NCBI RefSeq assembly: GCF_003589595.1
Contig: NW_020653993.1
Span: forward strand, 5,549,004 to 5,613,003
Reading direction: 5' to 3'
Length of the DNA stretch: 64,000 nt
Source: Hyposmocoma kahamanoa
Taxonomy: Eukaryota > Arthropoda > Insecta > Lepidoptera > Cosmopterigidae
Made by a program: the position numbers and the translations under genes. Of this stretch, positions 1-12,029 are shown in pieces. The notes beneath the pieces were generated by a model, which did no database searches, was not told the DNA's origin, and was given only the letters and a program-made list of their open reading frames with translations. Position 1 is the stretch's first letter. Every line of letters starts with the position of its first letter.

Positions 1-920
1 CTTAGCACGACGCTACTAAAACACAACATAACATTACAGCTACTCAAGATATTGTACGTATATTTTACAGAAATTTATTTTTTGTCAGAGTAAATGAAAA
101 AGGGTACGCGGCTTATGATTCATGTTTTGATCTCGTATCAGAAATTGTAGCTTAGAATGAAAATGGAGGCATTTATTATGTATATAAAATATGTTATCAA
201 TGTTAGCAACAGCTGCTCTTTGAGAGATTTCCACAGTAACTTTACATCAATTAAAATAAGTCGAAATAATAGATCGTTGTAAACACAAACCTTAGAGAGT
301 CGCTTTTCAACAAAGAAAAAAGCGTTTTATGGCCGCTATAATATGGCTCAAGCCGATTCAGCGCTAATAAATGTGATGAAGTCGTCACAATACAATTATA
401 ATTACAATTGATTCTTTTTTAAATTAAATTTAAAGTACCTTTATTTCTCAAGTAAGCAATTTACAGCTAAAATCTTCGAATTGGTGCTAACTAACTACTC
501 ATTCATAACTCTAAGTTGTGTGTATGTGTAAGAAACTCTAGGGGTCTTTGTAAATACATATTTGTTCATATTCGTAATTTATAGAATGATAAATATTGAA
601 GTAGGGGAAAATAGTCTTAAAGAACTTAACGAATCACTCTTAGCGTTTTTGACACCCAAGTACACAAAAGCGTAAAATTTTTTGCATAAGGTCAAGATCA
701 TGTCAAGCTTGAAAAATTGAAGATGAGATTAGAATGTTCCATAGTCCAAAGTGTCAAACTAGATGTTCTCTGTATAAAAATTATTTTTCAAAGACAGATT
801 TAAGAATTAATTATGCTATGTACCATACCGTTACAAAAATTCGCTTCCATTCCGCCTAATATAAATTAAGACTTAAATGTCATATTATTGTTAAGTATGT
901 ATACCACAAGGAGAATCTTG
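1..920. other. Unassigned AT-rich DNA
   Basis: No open frame with recognisable similarity, no tRNA-like box and no clear terminal inverted repeat were seen. Probably old, unrecognisable repeat or intergenic sequence. Confidence 0.5.
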
Positions 921-970
921 TTATGGAAGTGTTTACACGACTCTTAACGAATTTCGGACTTTATGGAATT

Positions 971-1345
971 GATTTAGAATTACTTAGTCTACGGAGAGAC
1001 ATTGGCTCTCTGTGTGTATTCTACCGTCTTTCTAATGGGAAGTGCTCAAGGGAAACTTTTCGAACTGGTGCCACCACCATCCACCATCGCACCTCCCGCC
1101 AAAGGAGTAGAGCCCATGTCCACATTATACATAGAGGCCTGGCATTGTAAAACCACGCGGGCATTACGTTCGTTCTTTCTTCAAATGTGCAAGATGTGGA
1201 ATGGTCTTCCTCCTGAAATATTTCCCTTGCGCTATGACATGGGGTTCTTCGAAAAGCGTATCAACAGGGGTAAAGGCTGGCAACGCATAGGCAGCTCATC
1301 TGATGTTGCAGATGTCCATAGGCGGCGACGAAGCGGCTCATCTGC
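971..1345 (+). pseudogene. LINE reverse-transcriptase C-terminus, frameshifted (jockey/CR1-like)
   Basis: This is the C-terminal end of a non-LTR retrotransposon polyprotein, the part after the reverse-transcriptase domain. The first frame reads LSLRRDIGSLCVFYRLSNGK and then shifts near 1060 into a second frame containing MWNGLPPEIFPLRYDMGFFE and KRINRGKGWQ. The order LRRD-xx-SLCVFYR, then W-x-LP-xx-FP-xx-YDMG-x-F-KKR, is the hallmark end of many insect LINEs of this group. The catalytic FADD region is not present, so the copy is 5'-truncated and cannot move. It ends near 1350 in an AT-rich tail. The clade assignment comes from memory of motif patterns, not from a search. Confidence 0.85.
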
Positions 1346-1865
1346 TCATTAAAAAAAATATATTGTGAAGAACAGCCACTTTTTTATGTTCCTTGTGTGT
1401 CTCATTATTATATTTATATTATAATTTGATATAATATATACTATATTATATCTGCACCTTGATCTACGTTTTATCAAAAACGCGCTAAGTTTGTACATCA
1501 AAACGTGACGTGATATGTGAAGTCCTTAACAGTAATTGGAGCATAGTGGCGAACTATGGCCTCGATACTACCCTTACAAGAAAATCACGTTCCGGCACTG
1601 GGAGGTATATGGGTTGATAAAGTACAATAATATAATATTGTAAGGGAGACTGGAACGTATCCGCTAACATTAATATGTAACCTTTAGTTTTCCATCTGAC
1701 TGGACCAACTCAAATGTCATGCGACTTGACATTTGGCTGGTCACGATGCGGATCCAAGGTGCTTAAAGCAACGGAATGAAGCAATATTGATAGAATAGGT
1801 TTGCAAGTGTTCTAGCGGTGCATTAACTTTGAAATTATAAATTGGAACTATTTGCATCTTTTGAT

Positions 1866-1902
1866 GGCCTCGGTGGCGTAGCGGTTAACACTGCGCCAGG
1901 TA
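1866..1902 (+). repeat. tRNA-like SINE head, truncated
   Basis: The stretch contains GGTGGCGTAGCGGTTAACA, which fits a Pol III A box inside a tRNA D-arm. No B box follows, so only the first third of a tRNA-derived SINE remains. Confidence 0.5.
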
Positions 1903-2188
1903 ATTGGTATTGTTGTTTGGTACTATTGTTATTATTATCTTAACCACTAAGTGACGTTATAAGTTTCAAGTGTGTTATAGGATTTTTAGTCGTTTTAGGT
2001 TGTAATTCCCTATGAACAATTATTGTTGTACTGCCTAATCATGATTGTTCCAAATCGATAAAGAAGTGTCAGCACTCGTAAATGGAAGTTGTCATGAATG
2101 ATATCTGATTTTTTTATTGATATTATGTTGAAGTCGTGTTCTTGTATTATCTGAAATCAACATTATTTATTTTTATGCAATTGCAATT

Positions 2189-2255
2189 GACAGGATGTTC
2201 TTCAAAAAGCGAATACACAGGGCTCTCAAAGGTTGGTGACGCTGCAAATCTTCAC
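2189..2255 (+). repeat. LINE 3' coding end fragment
   Basis: Translation gives DRMFFKKRIHRALKGW, the extreme C-terminus of the same LINE group as the remnant near 1.0-1.35 kb. It is followed directly by a MITE-2 piece. Confidence 0.65.
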
Positions 2256-2278
2256 GCTTAATACGACCACCTCGGTAG

Positions 2279-2352
2279 AGCTAGCACGATAGAGTGCGAC
2301 TAGTGCGATAGCGACACAAAGCGCGAGATACTGTTATTCTCGCATAGAGATT
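2279..2352 (+). mobile_element. MITE-2 copy (GCTAGCACGA end)
   Basis: AGCTAGCACGA, GTGCGACTAGTGCGATAGCG and AAAGCGCGAGATA match copies at 39.8, 43.8 and 45.1 kb. The copy at 39785-39862 shows the inverted ends, so this one is classed by comparison. Confidence 0.55.
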
Positions 2353-2424
2353 TCGCGCTATGCTGCTGTTTATATATCTACGAAATTTTATTTGAATTAA
2401 TTTCTAATTAATGAAATTTTCCAG

Positions 2425-2560
2425 GAAGGGAACATGCACACATTTGCATAGCATTAATGATGCGCGTAAAGTTCCCAATCCGTATTGGGCCCGCGTGGAA
2501 ACTTCAGCCCAATCTTTCCAATTGTGAGAGCCTGTGCGCAGCAATGGGTCTAAATATATG
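2425..2560 (+). repeat. Lepidopteran LINE/SINE 3' tail piece
   Basis: AAGTTCCCAATCCGTATTGG, then GCCCGCGTGG and TGCGCAGCAATGGGTC, match the tail shared by lepidopteran RTE-type LINEs and their SINEs. Related pieces lie at 5.8 kb (-), 39.9 kb (+) and 63.0 kb (-). Confidence 0.65.
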
Positions 2561-5500
2561 CTAACTATTGCAATGCTGTTTATAATTTTGTTGATTTCAC
2601 CAACTTGCCAATATTGCCTATGTACGTAACTATTAAATATTTGAATGGTAGACTTGTTAGTTCAAATCCACAGAAATCTGGTCGTGTGTGGGTGTGTAAT
2701 AAATGAATATTGCATCACTCCTCTGAACGACGCAGAACCTTCATAAAACTTTAACCGAAATGAAAATTTATGACTCTTCCGACAGGTAGCTTTTTATTTA
2801 CTTATGCGACAATAAAATTAACTTTATGCTGCTAACATTTCATAAAACTGTCAAAGCATTGTGAAAACATGGACATTAAAAACATTGCCAAACGAAAAAA
2901 AAAAAAATTAAACACGAGAGATCTTATTACGACAATAGAAATTGAAGTGCCTACCGAATGTTTTTAATTGAGTACGCACATGAAACAACGAGTATTTTTT
3001 TTAGGGAACTGAATACTTAATGTGGTACCTGCATACGTAATGGAGTACGTGATAGAAAATAAATATTTTTGAGATATTACTGTTTCCAATACCTATTAAC
3101 CGTAAATATATTACATATTATAAGTACAATACTACTGATTTAATTATGCCGGTAAGTTCTTTGTATTTCTTATGACCAGTTTACACGAGTACACTAATAA
3201 GTAGATATTGCTTGGCAGTTTCAACACATTCAAAGATGATCCTATATCAATCGTCAAATGTGCCACGATGTGTACCTTTACTTACCACTTTGTAGGTACT
3301 TAATTTGTGTGAACCAGTCTCTAACGCGACGATACGCATAACACGTGCTAGTATATCCTGTACAAGCTTATTATCTCACAATATCTGATAGTATTATAGG
3401 TCATCGTTTTTTTTTTGTCTCACATTTGGTGAGAACTATAAAATAACTACTTCATCAATAAAACAATTTTGTACCCGTCATCACTTCGAACTTGACCCTT
3501 GAATTCCGCTTTTATTTTCCACCCAATCCAATATCGTCTTTATCCGAAAAGAAATTAACTACCAATTTGTTTTAACGCTTCAGAAAACCTGCTGGCGAAA
3601 AATTCAACCTTGTCCACAGCACAGGACTTTGATTTCTAATTGTTACTTTTAAGGTTGATATTCTGTTGTGAATCGGTTTTCATTATCAAAATGCCGCTGT
3701 TATATTAGGAATGCCGACAGATTTATTTTAATGAAAATTAGGTAACGTACAAATAGGCATTATTGTGAATTTTGTCTTTGACCACAGACCAAACTGAGAA
3801 ATATGTGTTTTACGTAGGTTTTGTCATAAAAAGTGGAAAAAAATCGTGTGACATTGTCTCCGGGCGTAAGGCCATTGGTTTAACATGAAACGATTACGTT
3901 GATAGATCTGTTTTGTTACGGTGATCGATCTTTCTCCTCATATCACGGTTCAAATTTCTATCATGGTACCCTTACATTTACGTGACTTTAGAAACGTGAA
4001 AAAACAAATGCAGATATCCAAAGACAATCATATAACGACCACGAACAATCGTATTAATAGCTTTACAATGTGACTCTAATATTGTCCAAGTCTATAGTAT
4101 GGTTGTTGTAACATCATAACTTGCTTTTCTTGAATGGATTTATTTCTGCTCCCATTGTGGGTATTTTCACGCGACTCTGGATCAATGCCAATGGATTTTG
4201 TTATCGAATACAGATACGCTCTTAGCTCTATTTTAGTACCTCTACATCGCGAGTCTATTTCTTTCGATCGCATATAACATGATATTGATTGAAGCGCTTG
4301 GCGGGCGTCACACGGTCTTATCTAAAATGTTATTTCTATTCTTGTATCACGAACGATATTTTGGGATACCCGCTGTGAAATAACATATTTATATGAAATG
4401 AACAGTTCTAGATAGATAACGCAAATAAAAAAAATTGCAAGAAAAACCGAAAAAATTTGGAGCAAGATCACTACATATTTTGGGGAAAGCATTTGAATGT
4501 CTATTGTAAGGTTACAGTCATAAGTAAGATATTATTGTTTGTGCGGTACGATTCAAACGACAGTCCACTTCACATTTGGATGTATTTAATGGCTCTGAAT
4601 GAGTCTGCAAATGACGTAACCAGGGTAGCTAAGTTCTGGGCTGCACTAGTATAGTGTTTGCCATCGATATGATAAGAACACAGTCCACCAGTCGCTGGCT
4701 CAAAGTGCGTTAGGGAATTTACGTGCTTCTATTAAAATGTAAAAGCACTTTAAAGAACAAAACTAATATATATGTTTAAATGTTTTCTGTCAATTGTAGT
4801 AGGTATTAATATAGACAGTCCTCTAGGCTTTTTTATAAAGCAAGTGGAGTTAAATTTAAAATGTGAATATGTAATTTCTGAAGAAAATAAAACACATAAT
4901 TCAAATTCATCGATTTGGCTGAAAAGAAAGCAGTCGAACGTAATCCAGAACTATTTATAGCACAGGAAACCTGCTAACACATGAGTTGTTTTCAACGCGC
5001 AGACGAACCATGAATGGGCTGTATGATACGCAGTTTCATTGATACGGTAGCTGCATTACAACCGTTATACATTGATCTATGACATTTGACTAATAACGTA
5101 AAAAAAATACTAGATTTGATCGAGTGTTGCTTGTTTTCTCTCTTAGTGGATCTAGACACATTTACCTTGCATAATTTCTCATATTGGATCATTGTGGACT
5201 GAGACGGAAGAAAATGAATATTACAATAAGGAACAAATTGTGTATGACCTTCCATCTATACTAGTGATATTGCATTGGTAGCTTAGTTTTCCCGATACGA
5301 ATCAAATTCCCCTCAAAGTCATCAAATGAAAGGGAAGTCTGCAAAAGTAATCAATTGGAGAGTTTTCAATTCCTTTGGGACTAGATCGGGCAAAAACGTA
5401 CGTTTGAAATCTTTATCAATATCTATCTTCATTCAGCCGTTTGCTTCATAAAAACAAATTTTCCTTGACATGAATTTTACCGTCTGTATTGACTTTATAC

Positions 5501-5784
5501 AAAGAGCGAACAGGACAAAGGTATTCAAAATGATTCCGTTGAGTTTTAAGATCTCATTTACACACTTTTTAATGTCAAAAATTTATATAGCGTCATAAAA
5601 ACAGATGACTTTTGTTCTACTACTTTTAGGGATTTTTTGTTCTCATTCAACTCGAACTGCTGATGGAGTCTTGTATAGAAAGTCTTTATTATTAGTGCTG
5701 AAACGGTAGCCGTAAACGCTTAGACTAAAAATGGTTTGTTTTTGAGGTAATAAATATAATAAGAAAATAGGAGGTTTTTCAATC
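2561..5784. other. Unassigned DNA, no gene seen
   Basis: Several short frames of 60-90 codons occur here, but none has a recognisable motif or a base composition different from its surroundings. Poly-A (2895-2907) and poly-T (3408-3417) runs are present. No tRNA-like boxes or long inverted repeats were noticed. Confidence 0.45.
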
Positions 5785-5789
5785 GACAA

Positions 5790-5965
5790 ATAACCTCGTC
5801 GTCTTCATCATCATCAACCCATTTATACTTTCCACTGCTGGATATGAATTTCCTCTCTGCGATGGTTTTTGGGCCATAGTCACACGGTTTCTGAGGGTTG
5901 TGAACGTTCTTCGTGGAGTACAAGTTCCATCACGAGGTTTTCCTTCACCGAAAGGCTCATGATAA
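5790..5965 (-). repeat. Lepidopteran RTE-type LINE 3' region
   Basis: Read on the plus strand it contains CCACTGCTGG, TTTGGGCCATAGTC and GAGGTTTTCCTTCACCG in the order typical of this widespread lepidopteran repeat. It abuts the SINE-1 copy that starts at about 5966. Confidence 0.7.
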
Positions 5966-6155
5966 ATGGCACTACGGCTAAAAAGTCGTTGAAAACCAAA
6001 TACAAAAGATCCGACAAAAAGGGCACATGGAAAAATTCGTGAGATCCGCTGATTCGTTCCGTGGCTTAGTTATCATAGCGTCTGGCATGGTTTGCTAGAA
6101 GACGTCGGTTCTAATCCGGCCGAATCGAAGGAATTTTTTCTGTCGACTCATCCGT
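5966..6155 (+). repeat. SINE-1 copy 1 (tRNA-like domain 6055-6127)
   Basis: A conserved 85-bp leader (CTACGGCTAAAAAGTCGTTG) precedes a tRNA-like region with A box GTGGCTTAGT and B box GGTTCTAATCC. The ends CGTTCCG and CGAATCG can still pair as an acceptor stem. Other copies lie at 15.4 (-), 20.0 (+) and 31.2 kb (+). Confidence 0.8.
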
Positions 6156-6451
6156 AGAACAAAGATCTATGTGCAAGTACTTGTTTCAGGACAATACATT
6201 TCGTTCGTTCTTCGCTGTGGATGTCAGATCGCGCGTTGTTCGATTATATATTTCCGAAACGAAATAAGATATATAAATTCTCAAAACACGTTTACATAGG
6301 TCTTAGTCCAATAACGAAATTATTTTCGTAACGTACTTATTCTCTTTTTGCTAATAATCATATCAAACTTTGTTCTTGGGATGAGTCGAAGTGTATTAAT
6401 GATTATTAAAGTTGTTTTTAAAAATCTTCAAAAAGTTACAATCGGAACGGG

Positions 6452-6635
6452 GAGTCTACTCCTTCGTCCGACATCCGTCCGAAACAATTACTGCCAAATC
6501 AGTAATTCTCGACCAAATTCAAAAACAAAGTCAAGTACGAAGCTTCATTCGCATCATGCGGCTTTTAATTTTGTCGAGTATTACTTAATTGACACTCATT
6601 GTTTCGGACGGACGTTGGACGAAGAACGACAGTAC
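6452..6635 (+). mobile_element. MITE-1 copy 1, foldback element with long TIRs
   Basis: The arms GTCCGACATCCGTCCGAAAC and, in reverse complement, GTCCAACGTCCGTCCGAAAC form a terminal inverted repeat that continues inward to about 55 bp (second block TCTCGACCAAATT). The core holds GAAGCTTCATTCGCATCAT, which is also in the copy at 14821-15005. There is no coding capacity. Confidence 0.8.
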
Positions 6636-6639
6636 AGGG

Positions 6640-7689
6640 CCCGACGTTGATCCGCGACGTAACTACACTCGTCACATTCTTGTCACATGTGTATACCGAC
6701 ATATAAGAGCCAAGGCGCCAAAGATCGAATCGAGGAAGTATCCCGCTGGACGCTTTGATTGAGACGTACGAAAGCTAATAAGCCAGAATTAGATTCTTGA
6801 CATGTTACCGAAAAATAACCTATTGACAACATGCTGGTTTTTGTCACTATTGCAAGGTCCGAAAAAACACAGTGTTAAGCTCTGGTTTTTACCTGGTTTA
6901 TAATCAGATTTTACACATTTTGTAAGCTGTTTTTCCCGGCCTCATGAAATTTTCATGTTGGCATTTCTGTTTTGGGTTCAACTTATGTATGTAAATTGCA
7001 AATAAGATTTTACTATTTACGTGCCGTACAATTCGTTTTCGAACTCTTCATTACTCGTGGCTTACTTCGCGTTTTTGATGCGTAGCGTTATTTAATGATT
7101 ATGTGATGACAGATGACATCGATGACGCGGCCTGTTCTACTAGTCCCTATGTGCGAGTGAGAAAGTTCCAGGTCCGGAGTGAATTCTGAGACTTGTACTA
7201 AAACCTTTTTTTTGTGGGGAGATATTTCTCCGCCGCAGCGGACTTCTACCGGTAAAAACCCCACAGTGGCCTTCTCGGGTGCTCTAGTGGGAGGATCCGT
7301 GATCGACTTTGCGCTTTGAATTTTTTTGCTGGAACCCCTCGTATTAAAACCTAACTTAACTTTAGATTGACTTGAACTGCTTAGGTATTTATATTTTAAA
7401 ATTATGTTTTATTATAAAATTTTATTTTATATGAATGTAGGAATATATAGTACTTAATGATGTTCATATATTTATATGCATTTAATTTATTGTTTATTAT
7501 TATGTATTTATTTATCTATACATAGCTAAATCTACATACACCGCCGTATTTTCCCCGTGAGCTATATAAATACTTCCATCCAAAGGTTATCTGGCAGAAA
7601 TCGCTTAAAGCGCTAAAGTCAAGTACGCTGTAAGACGGTTTTGGCATCGAGATAAACCCAAGTAGAGTTTAACGATGCATCACAATATT
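6640..7689. other. Mostly unassigned; GC-rich patch at 7195-7330
   Basis: The patch at 7195-7330 (CGCCGCAGCGGACTTCTACC, AACCCCACAGTGGCC) is unlike its AT-rich surroundings and resembles LINE-derived debris, but I cannot place it. From 7380 to 7560 the sequence is almost pure A/T. Confidence 0.35.
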
Positions 7690-7862
7690 AATGTTATAGC
7701 GTTTTTCTTAAAACTATAAAATAAAATAAAAATAAATAAAAACCGTCGTTTTGTACCTAAGTAAATTGTACCATCGCTTATTTTTTATTTAATTGTATTG
7801 TATTTGTTGCCATTTTGATGTAGGTACAATAGAGATTTTTTGTATTGTATTGTATAATACAG
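7690..7862 (+). repeat. LINE 3' tail with TGTAT microsatellite
   Basis: GTAGGTACAATAGAGATTTT followed by repeated TTGTATTGTATTGTATAATA is the usual 3' end of insect LINEs that finish in a short tandem repeat. No coding part was seen upstream. Confidence 0.5.
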
Positions 7863-7864
7863 CG

Positions 7865-8915
7865 TATTCCTTAGTTTGAGACCAAGTCATTTGTGGCATA
7901 AGATTAATGATAAAAGCAATAAGATTTAGACGGGATTAGACGGGTCGCAATATTCAGTTTCGGCACATGTACTGGGTCAAGAGCACATCAAGCATTTAAA
8001 GTCGACCCTATACCGCTTACGATAAAAACAATCCAAAGTCAAAAGTGTCAAGCTTGGTGTGTTCTTGACTGTACATAGGACGTGGTTAATTTTCCACTCA
8101 TTGTGCCAGACACATTATTATTATATATTCGCTATATAAAATCTGCAAATGTTTATACAAACCGTTCAATTGATTTTAGACTTGGTTACATCGTAATCTA
8201 CATCCGTTATTCTATGCTAACCTGCGTGATGTCAATCTAGCGAAAGGGCTTTGTTTTCGAGTTACAGTAAACTGTTTTCGGTAAACAACAGGCTTCAGTT
8301 TCAAGGTTGATGGTTACAATTGAATTTCAGACACGTTCTAAGAAACTGCTAAATGGTGTAAATTTACGTTTTTTTGCTTGATATCTCAATACATTCCAAT
8401 TGAGCGTAAGGTCTCATATCGCAAGAAAACGTATTCCACAAAATTTGGGTTGCATTTCCCTATAAATCATCCAGTAGGTCAAAACAGCATTTCATAGAAC
8501 ACTTTTTGGAAAATGCGTCTATATGATTCTTTCTTGCAAGTTTATTTAACAATAGGAATGTCACGTGTCTTGATATATTTTCTGGTTTTGTTTTCATGTC
8601 CAGTTAAAAAGACCTAAAAACGCCAACGCACAACATTTTGACGTGTGTAATTCGATGTCAAATGTTTATTTTCCTTTTTCTTTTTCTGAGAGAAAATAAT
8701 TATGCCTTTATATTTTACATTTTCTATTTTTATGTTATTTCACTGAATTGGGTTACAAACAGTATAAACATTGGGAACTGTGTCAATATAAGAATTGATG
8801 TCATAAATATTTTCTATTTTAACTGGAATTAGGTAGCCATAAATACTCTAGAAGGTTTACCTACTAAAGGTTCTCAAACGAGAATCGACAATTTTATTGG
8901 ACTGCCTAGATTAGA
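7865..8915. other. Unassigned DNA
   Basis: AT-rich. The 64-codon frame at 8638-8832 is a low-complexity F/Y/I/N string from A/T-rich DNA and is not credible as a gene. Confidence 0.45.
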
Positions 8916-8917
8916 TC

Positions 8918-9576
8918 TTTTTTATTTTATATGATACCAAGTGTCAGGACGAACAAGTCGTGCGCACGCCTGTCCATAACAGTTGCAGTGCCACTCAGAG
9001 TTTTAAGTCATAAAGATCTAAAAGGCAATAGGCCACAGCACTCGTCGCCCTATCCCCATAAAGGAATATATGAGAATAACTCGTTCAACATGTCTATACA
9101 AATATTTAATCATTTACCATGGGATATTAAGTTACTACAAGGACCTAAATTTAAATCACAATTGACAAAATGGCTTTTGACACATTGCTTTTATAGTAAT
9201 AAGCAATATTTAGATTGTGCTACAAGTAATGGTCATTAATATAAATTGACATATTTTTAATAAGTTTTTAAAGTATGTAGTAATAATAGAGACCTGTTTA
9301 AATTTTATAATATTTGCACACCTGCTTGCAGGTTGAGTACACTGTACCTATTCAAAATCAATATCTGTAATATACTGTATTCTGGCAAATAAATATATTC
9401 TATTCTATTCTATTCTATTCTGTGACAAAAGTTGACAACTGCCATGTAATTTCACCAGCACCTAATATTCTTCAAAATCGAAACGCATTATTATTGCTTG
9501 GCGGCAGGAATAGGCAAGGTCAAAACTGCAGTACTTCCTTGGACGAACTCTTTTACAAGGAGCTCCACTATAATAC
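8918..9576 (-). repeat. Family Alpha copy split by a LINE (9051-9420)
   Basis: The Alpha 3' half lies at 8918-9050 (ACGAACAAGTCGTGCGCACG, AACAGTTGCAGTGCCACTCA). The 5' half resumes at 9421 (AAAAGTTGACAACTGCC, TGCTTGGCGGCAGGAATAGG) and ends at the usual Alpha start near 9576. The consensus order is preserved across the gap, so the LINE inserted into an existing Alpha copy. Confidence 0.85.
9051..9421 (+). pseudogene. 5'-truncated LINE C-terminus with TTCTA tail
   Basis: The frame 8931-9239 is a chimera. Its first third is antisense Alpha sequence, and the rest is a LINE C-terminus containing IYENNSFNMSIQIFNHLPWD and KLLQGPKFKSQLTKWLLTHC. The pattern IxNxLPxxIK followed by KFKSxLxxWLLxxxFYS is typical of jockey-like elements. 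A stop at 9239 is followed by about 150 bp of 3' UTR and the microsatellite (TTCTA)n at 9396-9421. The copy is dead on arrival: no reverse-transcriptase core. It lies inside an Alpha copy. Confidence 0.85.
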
Positions 9577-10468
9577 CCTTACCTGGGCATTCTTTCTCTC
9601 ATGCCTATTCGTCTAGAAGAATGGTTAGAGGAAAGTCTTTCACGAAATGAACTACCTTGAAATTAATTCAAATTTTCGGAAAAGAAACTCATTCCAGTAT
9701 TGCCAACTTTTCAACTTGAATAAATCAACGGCTTACATTTCGAACAATCGATTTAACTTTCAAAAGTAAACAATACAGTCGATAAATATTTACTTGATCT
9801 TTCACTAGAGCTCCTTTACTTAGTCTCTTCCATTTTATTATGACCTCAATCAATTGCAATTCTTGATTCAAGTGGTCTTTGCAGAGCGCTTAAGAGTGTC
9901 TGTGTAAGAGTAAATATATTTCTAACAAAGTAATACTTATTGTGCTGTATTTCAACTGCTATGTTATTACTAGAAAGCCTAAAGGTTACCAACGTTGTTT
10001 ATCAACACTTTTCACACTTATACCTATAGATCTAGTACTCACAATTCTATTGTTTGTAACTTTACCTCGATATTTCTAGTACGATCAGAGGCTCATATAA
10101 TATTTATGGGCTGGTATCATAAATAATCTTTTTTCAAACATGCTCGGCAATGCTTGCATTACTTTCAAAAAACGAACACGGAAAGTTAGTTATTTAAGGA
10201 CCGTAAGACTTCTTGCCGGCCAAGGCCTGCAAAGTAAGTATGAAAATCCATTACTGTTCACTTTTCTAAACTTTTAAATTTAGATGAACTATGTAAACAG
10301 GTAAAAGAAGAACTCATACAGTCAACTGTCCAGTGTTAATAATTGCGAGAACTAAAAATACCTACGTATACCGCTTATTTAAAAAAGAAAGAAAAAGGCA
10401 GTAAAAAAACAAAAGTGCTTTGGTATTTTTGTCTGTTTTTTCATCTTTTTTGTATTTTCGTCGTGACA
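9577..10468. other. Unassigned DNA upstream of recombinase pseudogene
   Basis: No motif or repeat was recognised. It may include decayed 5' sequence of the element whose coding remnant starts at 10469, but this cannot be shown from the sequence. Confidence 0.4.
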
Positions 10469-11047
10469 ATGAGTGAGGCGAGCGATAACGAAAATACAGC
10501 AATGGATTGTACTCCACCCAATTTAAAACAAGAGCCAATATTAGCGATGGAAAACTTGTTGCCGGCTATGAGCAAAGTAAAAAATATGAAAACTTATGAA
10601 ACTTTCATGCAATGAGAAGCGAAAAAATGCTAATTTCGTTTTCGGACACAGTGTTTATAGCTTATTTTAGCGAAATTGCTAAAACTCAAGAGCCATCGAC
10701 ATTATTGGGTCACGTATTTCATACTTAAATGTACAATCCAACAACACAGAGTCATCATTAAGGAATACATTAACTTGAAGTCCCATACTGAAGCGCCATT
10801 CTGGTTACAAAACTAAAAAATCCGAAATATTTACGGAAGAGAACATATTGAAATTTTTAAACGAGGCTCCAGGTGACAATTTCTTAGTAACTATGGTAAG
10901 GTTTGTTTGTATAAATATCGTAATGTGTAACAGTGAAAGACATTAGTTTCGATACAGTAAATAAGTATAACAAACTTTTGTTTGTTTCAGGTTGCTCTAA
11001 TTTTAAACGGTGCATGTAGGAGTATAGAGCTCACGAATATCATATAA
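10469..11047 (+). pseudogene. Decayed tyrosine-recombinase-like (Crypton-type) gene, two exons
   Basis: The remnant looks like a family of insect proteins derived from tyrosine-recombinase transposons. A start at 10469 opens a frame with DNENTAMDCTPPNLKQEPI and later ETFMQ. After a frameshift and stops near 10615, the next frame reads SEKMLISFSDTVFIAYFSEI. A third block reads GYKTKKSEIFTEENILKFLN and EAPGDNFLVTM. A splice donor GTAAGG follows at 10896 and an acceptor TTTGTTTCAG ends at 10990. Exon 2 continues VALILNGACRSIELTNII and stops at 11047. The family keeps an LNEAPD-K-LLMKV-x-LI-x-G-ACR-EL pattern here. The catalytic Arg/His/Tyr part is absent, so this is a 5' fragment of a dead gene. 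Family recall is from memory; the intron is inferred from frame and splice signals. Confidence 0.65.
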
Positions 11048-12029
11048 AAACATAGAAAATCACAATATATTTGTATAATATTATCTTATTAATTATTATT
11101 TTTTTGTTTTTTTATTATACATCTTCCTCTCTTTTCCTGGCATTGTTTGATAAAAGCCCTATATACGCCTTGGCCGGAACGGGGTTTGCTTGACTCGTCT
11201 TAATACAAGGCCTCGCTATCGCTCGGCTTTCTAACTCACTCGTCCGGCTAGCCCTTACTTTCAGGCCTCTGCAGTAATGTCCTATTTTTTTCACAACTGT
11301 TCAAAGTTTCATTGAAATGTGTGAAGACGATAGCGCAAATCACCAGGATGAAATAAATTGCATAAGCAAATCGTGTCACCATCACTTAATTCTGTCAGAG
11401 ATCAATGTAGGTCAGTCACAGCCAAATGTAATCGACTTTATTCAGCCAAGATTCGATATTGATACGAATTGTCCAATTCGTGGAATCTTCGAGTTTTCCT
11501 TGAAACTGGATCAAGCCTTTCGTAACACAACTTTGCTTACATTAATGCAAGTAGGTACCTATTGTTTCATATTCTGAAAGTCATTGTTTACACGTGGTAC
11601 GTTGTTCAGTCGTTATTTACGGTGGGTATATAACTATTATGTAGTTTTGTATTTTAATACGTACCTATACCCAACTTCCTTGTAGAACTTCACATTTACA
11701 TCGCTCTCATCTGATTCAATGGTTTATATTCGGTCTCACACTTTGTTACGTTCGTACTATCATCATCTGCTTTGCAGTCCACTGCTGTTTATATGGTCAC
11801 TTTGCCCGTCCCAAGTTTGGCGCATCTATTACCCGCTTTTGACAGATCATCTACTACTACCTACGTACTATACTTTTACCAATATTATTATTGACTATTC
11901 TGTTATGTATTATGATAATAACGGTTTCATGGGTTGTTTGTGTAAATTTTTAATAATCTCAGTTATAGTAATACTATGAAAAATATACATAATTTCATTA
12001 AGAAAGAAGATATCCATAATATTAACTTT
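11048..12029. other. Unassigned DNA with one odd 86-codon frame
   Basis: The frame 11317-11577 encodes EINVGQSQPNVIDFIQPRFD and is less A/T-biased than the neighbouring frames. A GTAGGT donor-like site sits at about 11550. I recognise no family, and it could be chance or further pseudogene debris. The rest shows nothing. Confidence 0.3.
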
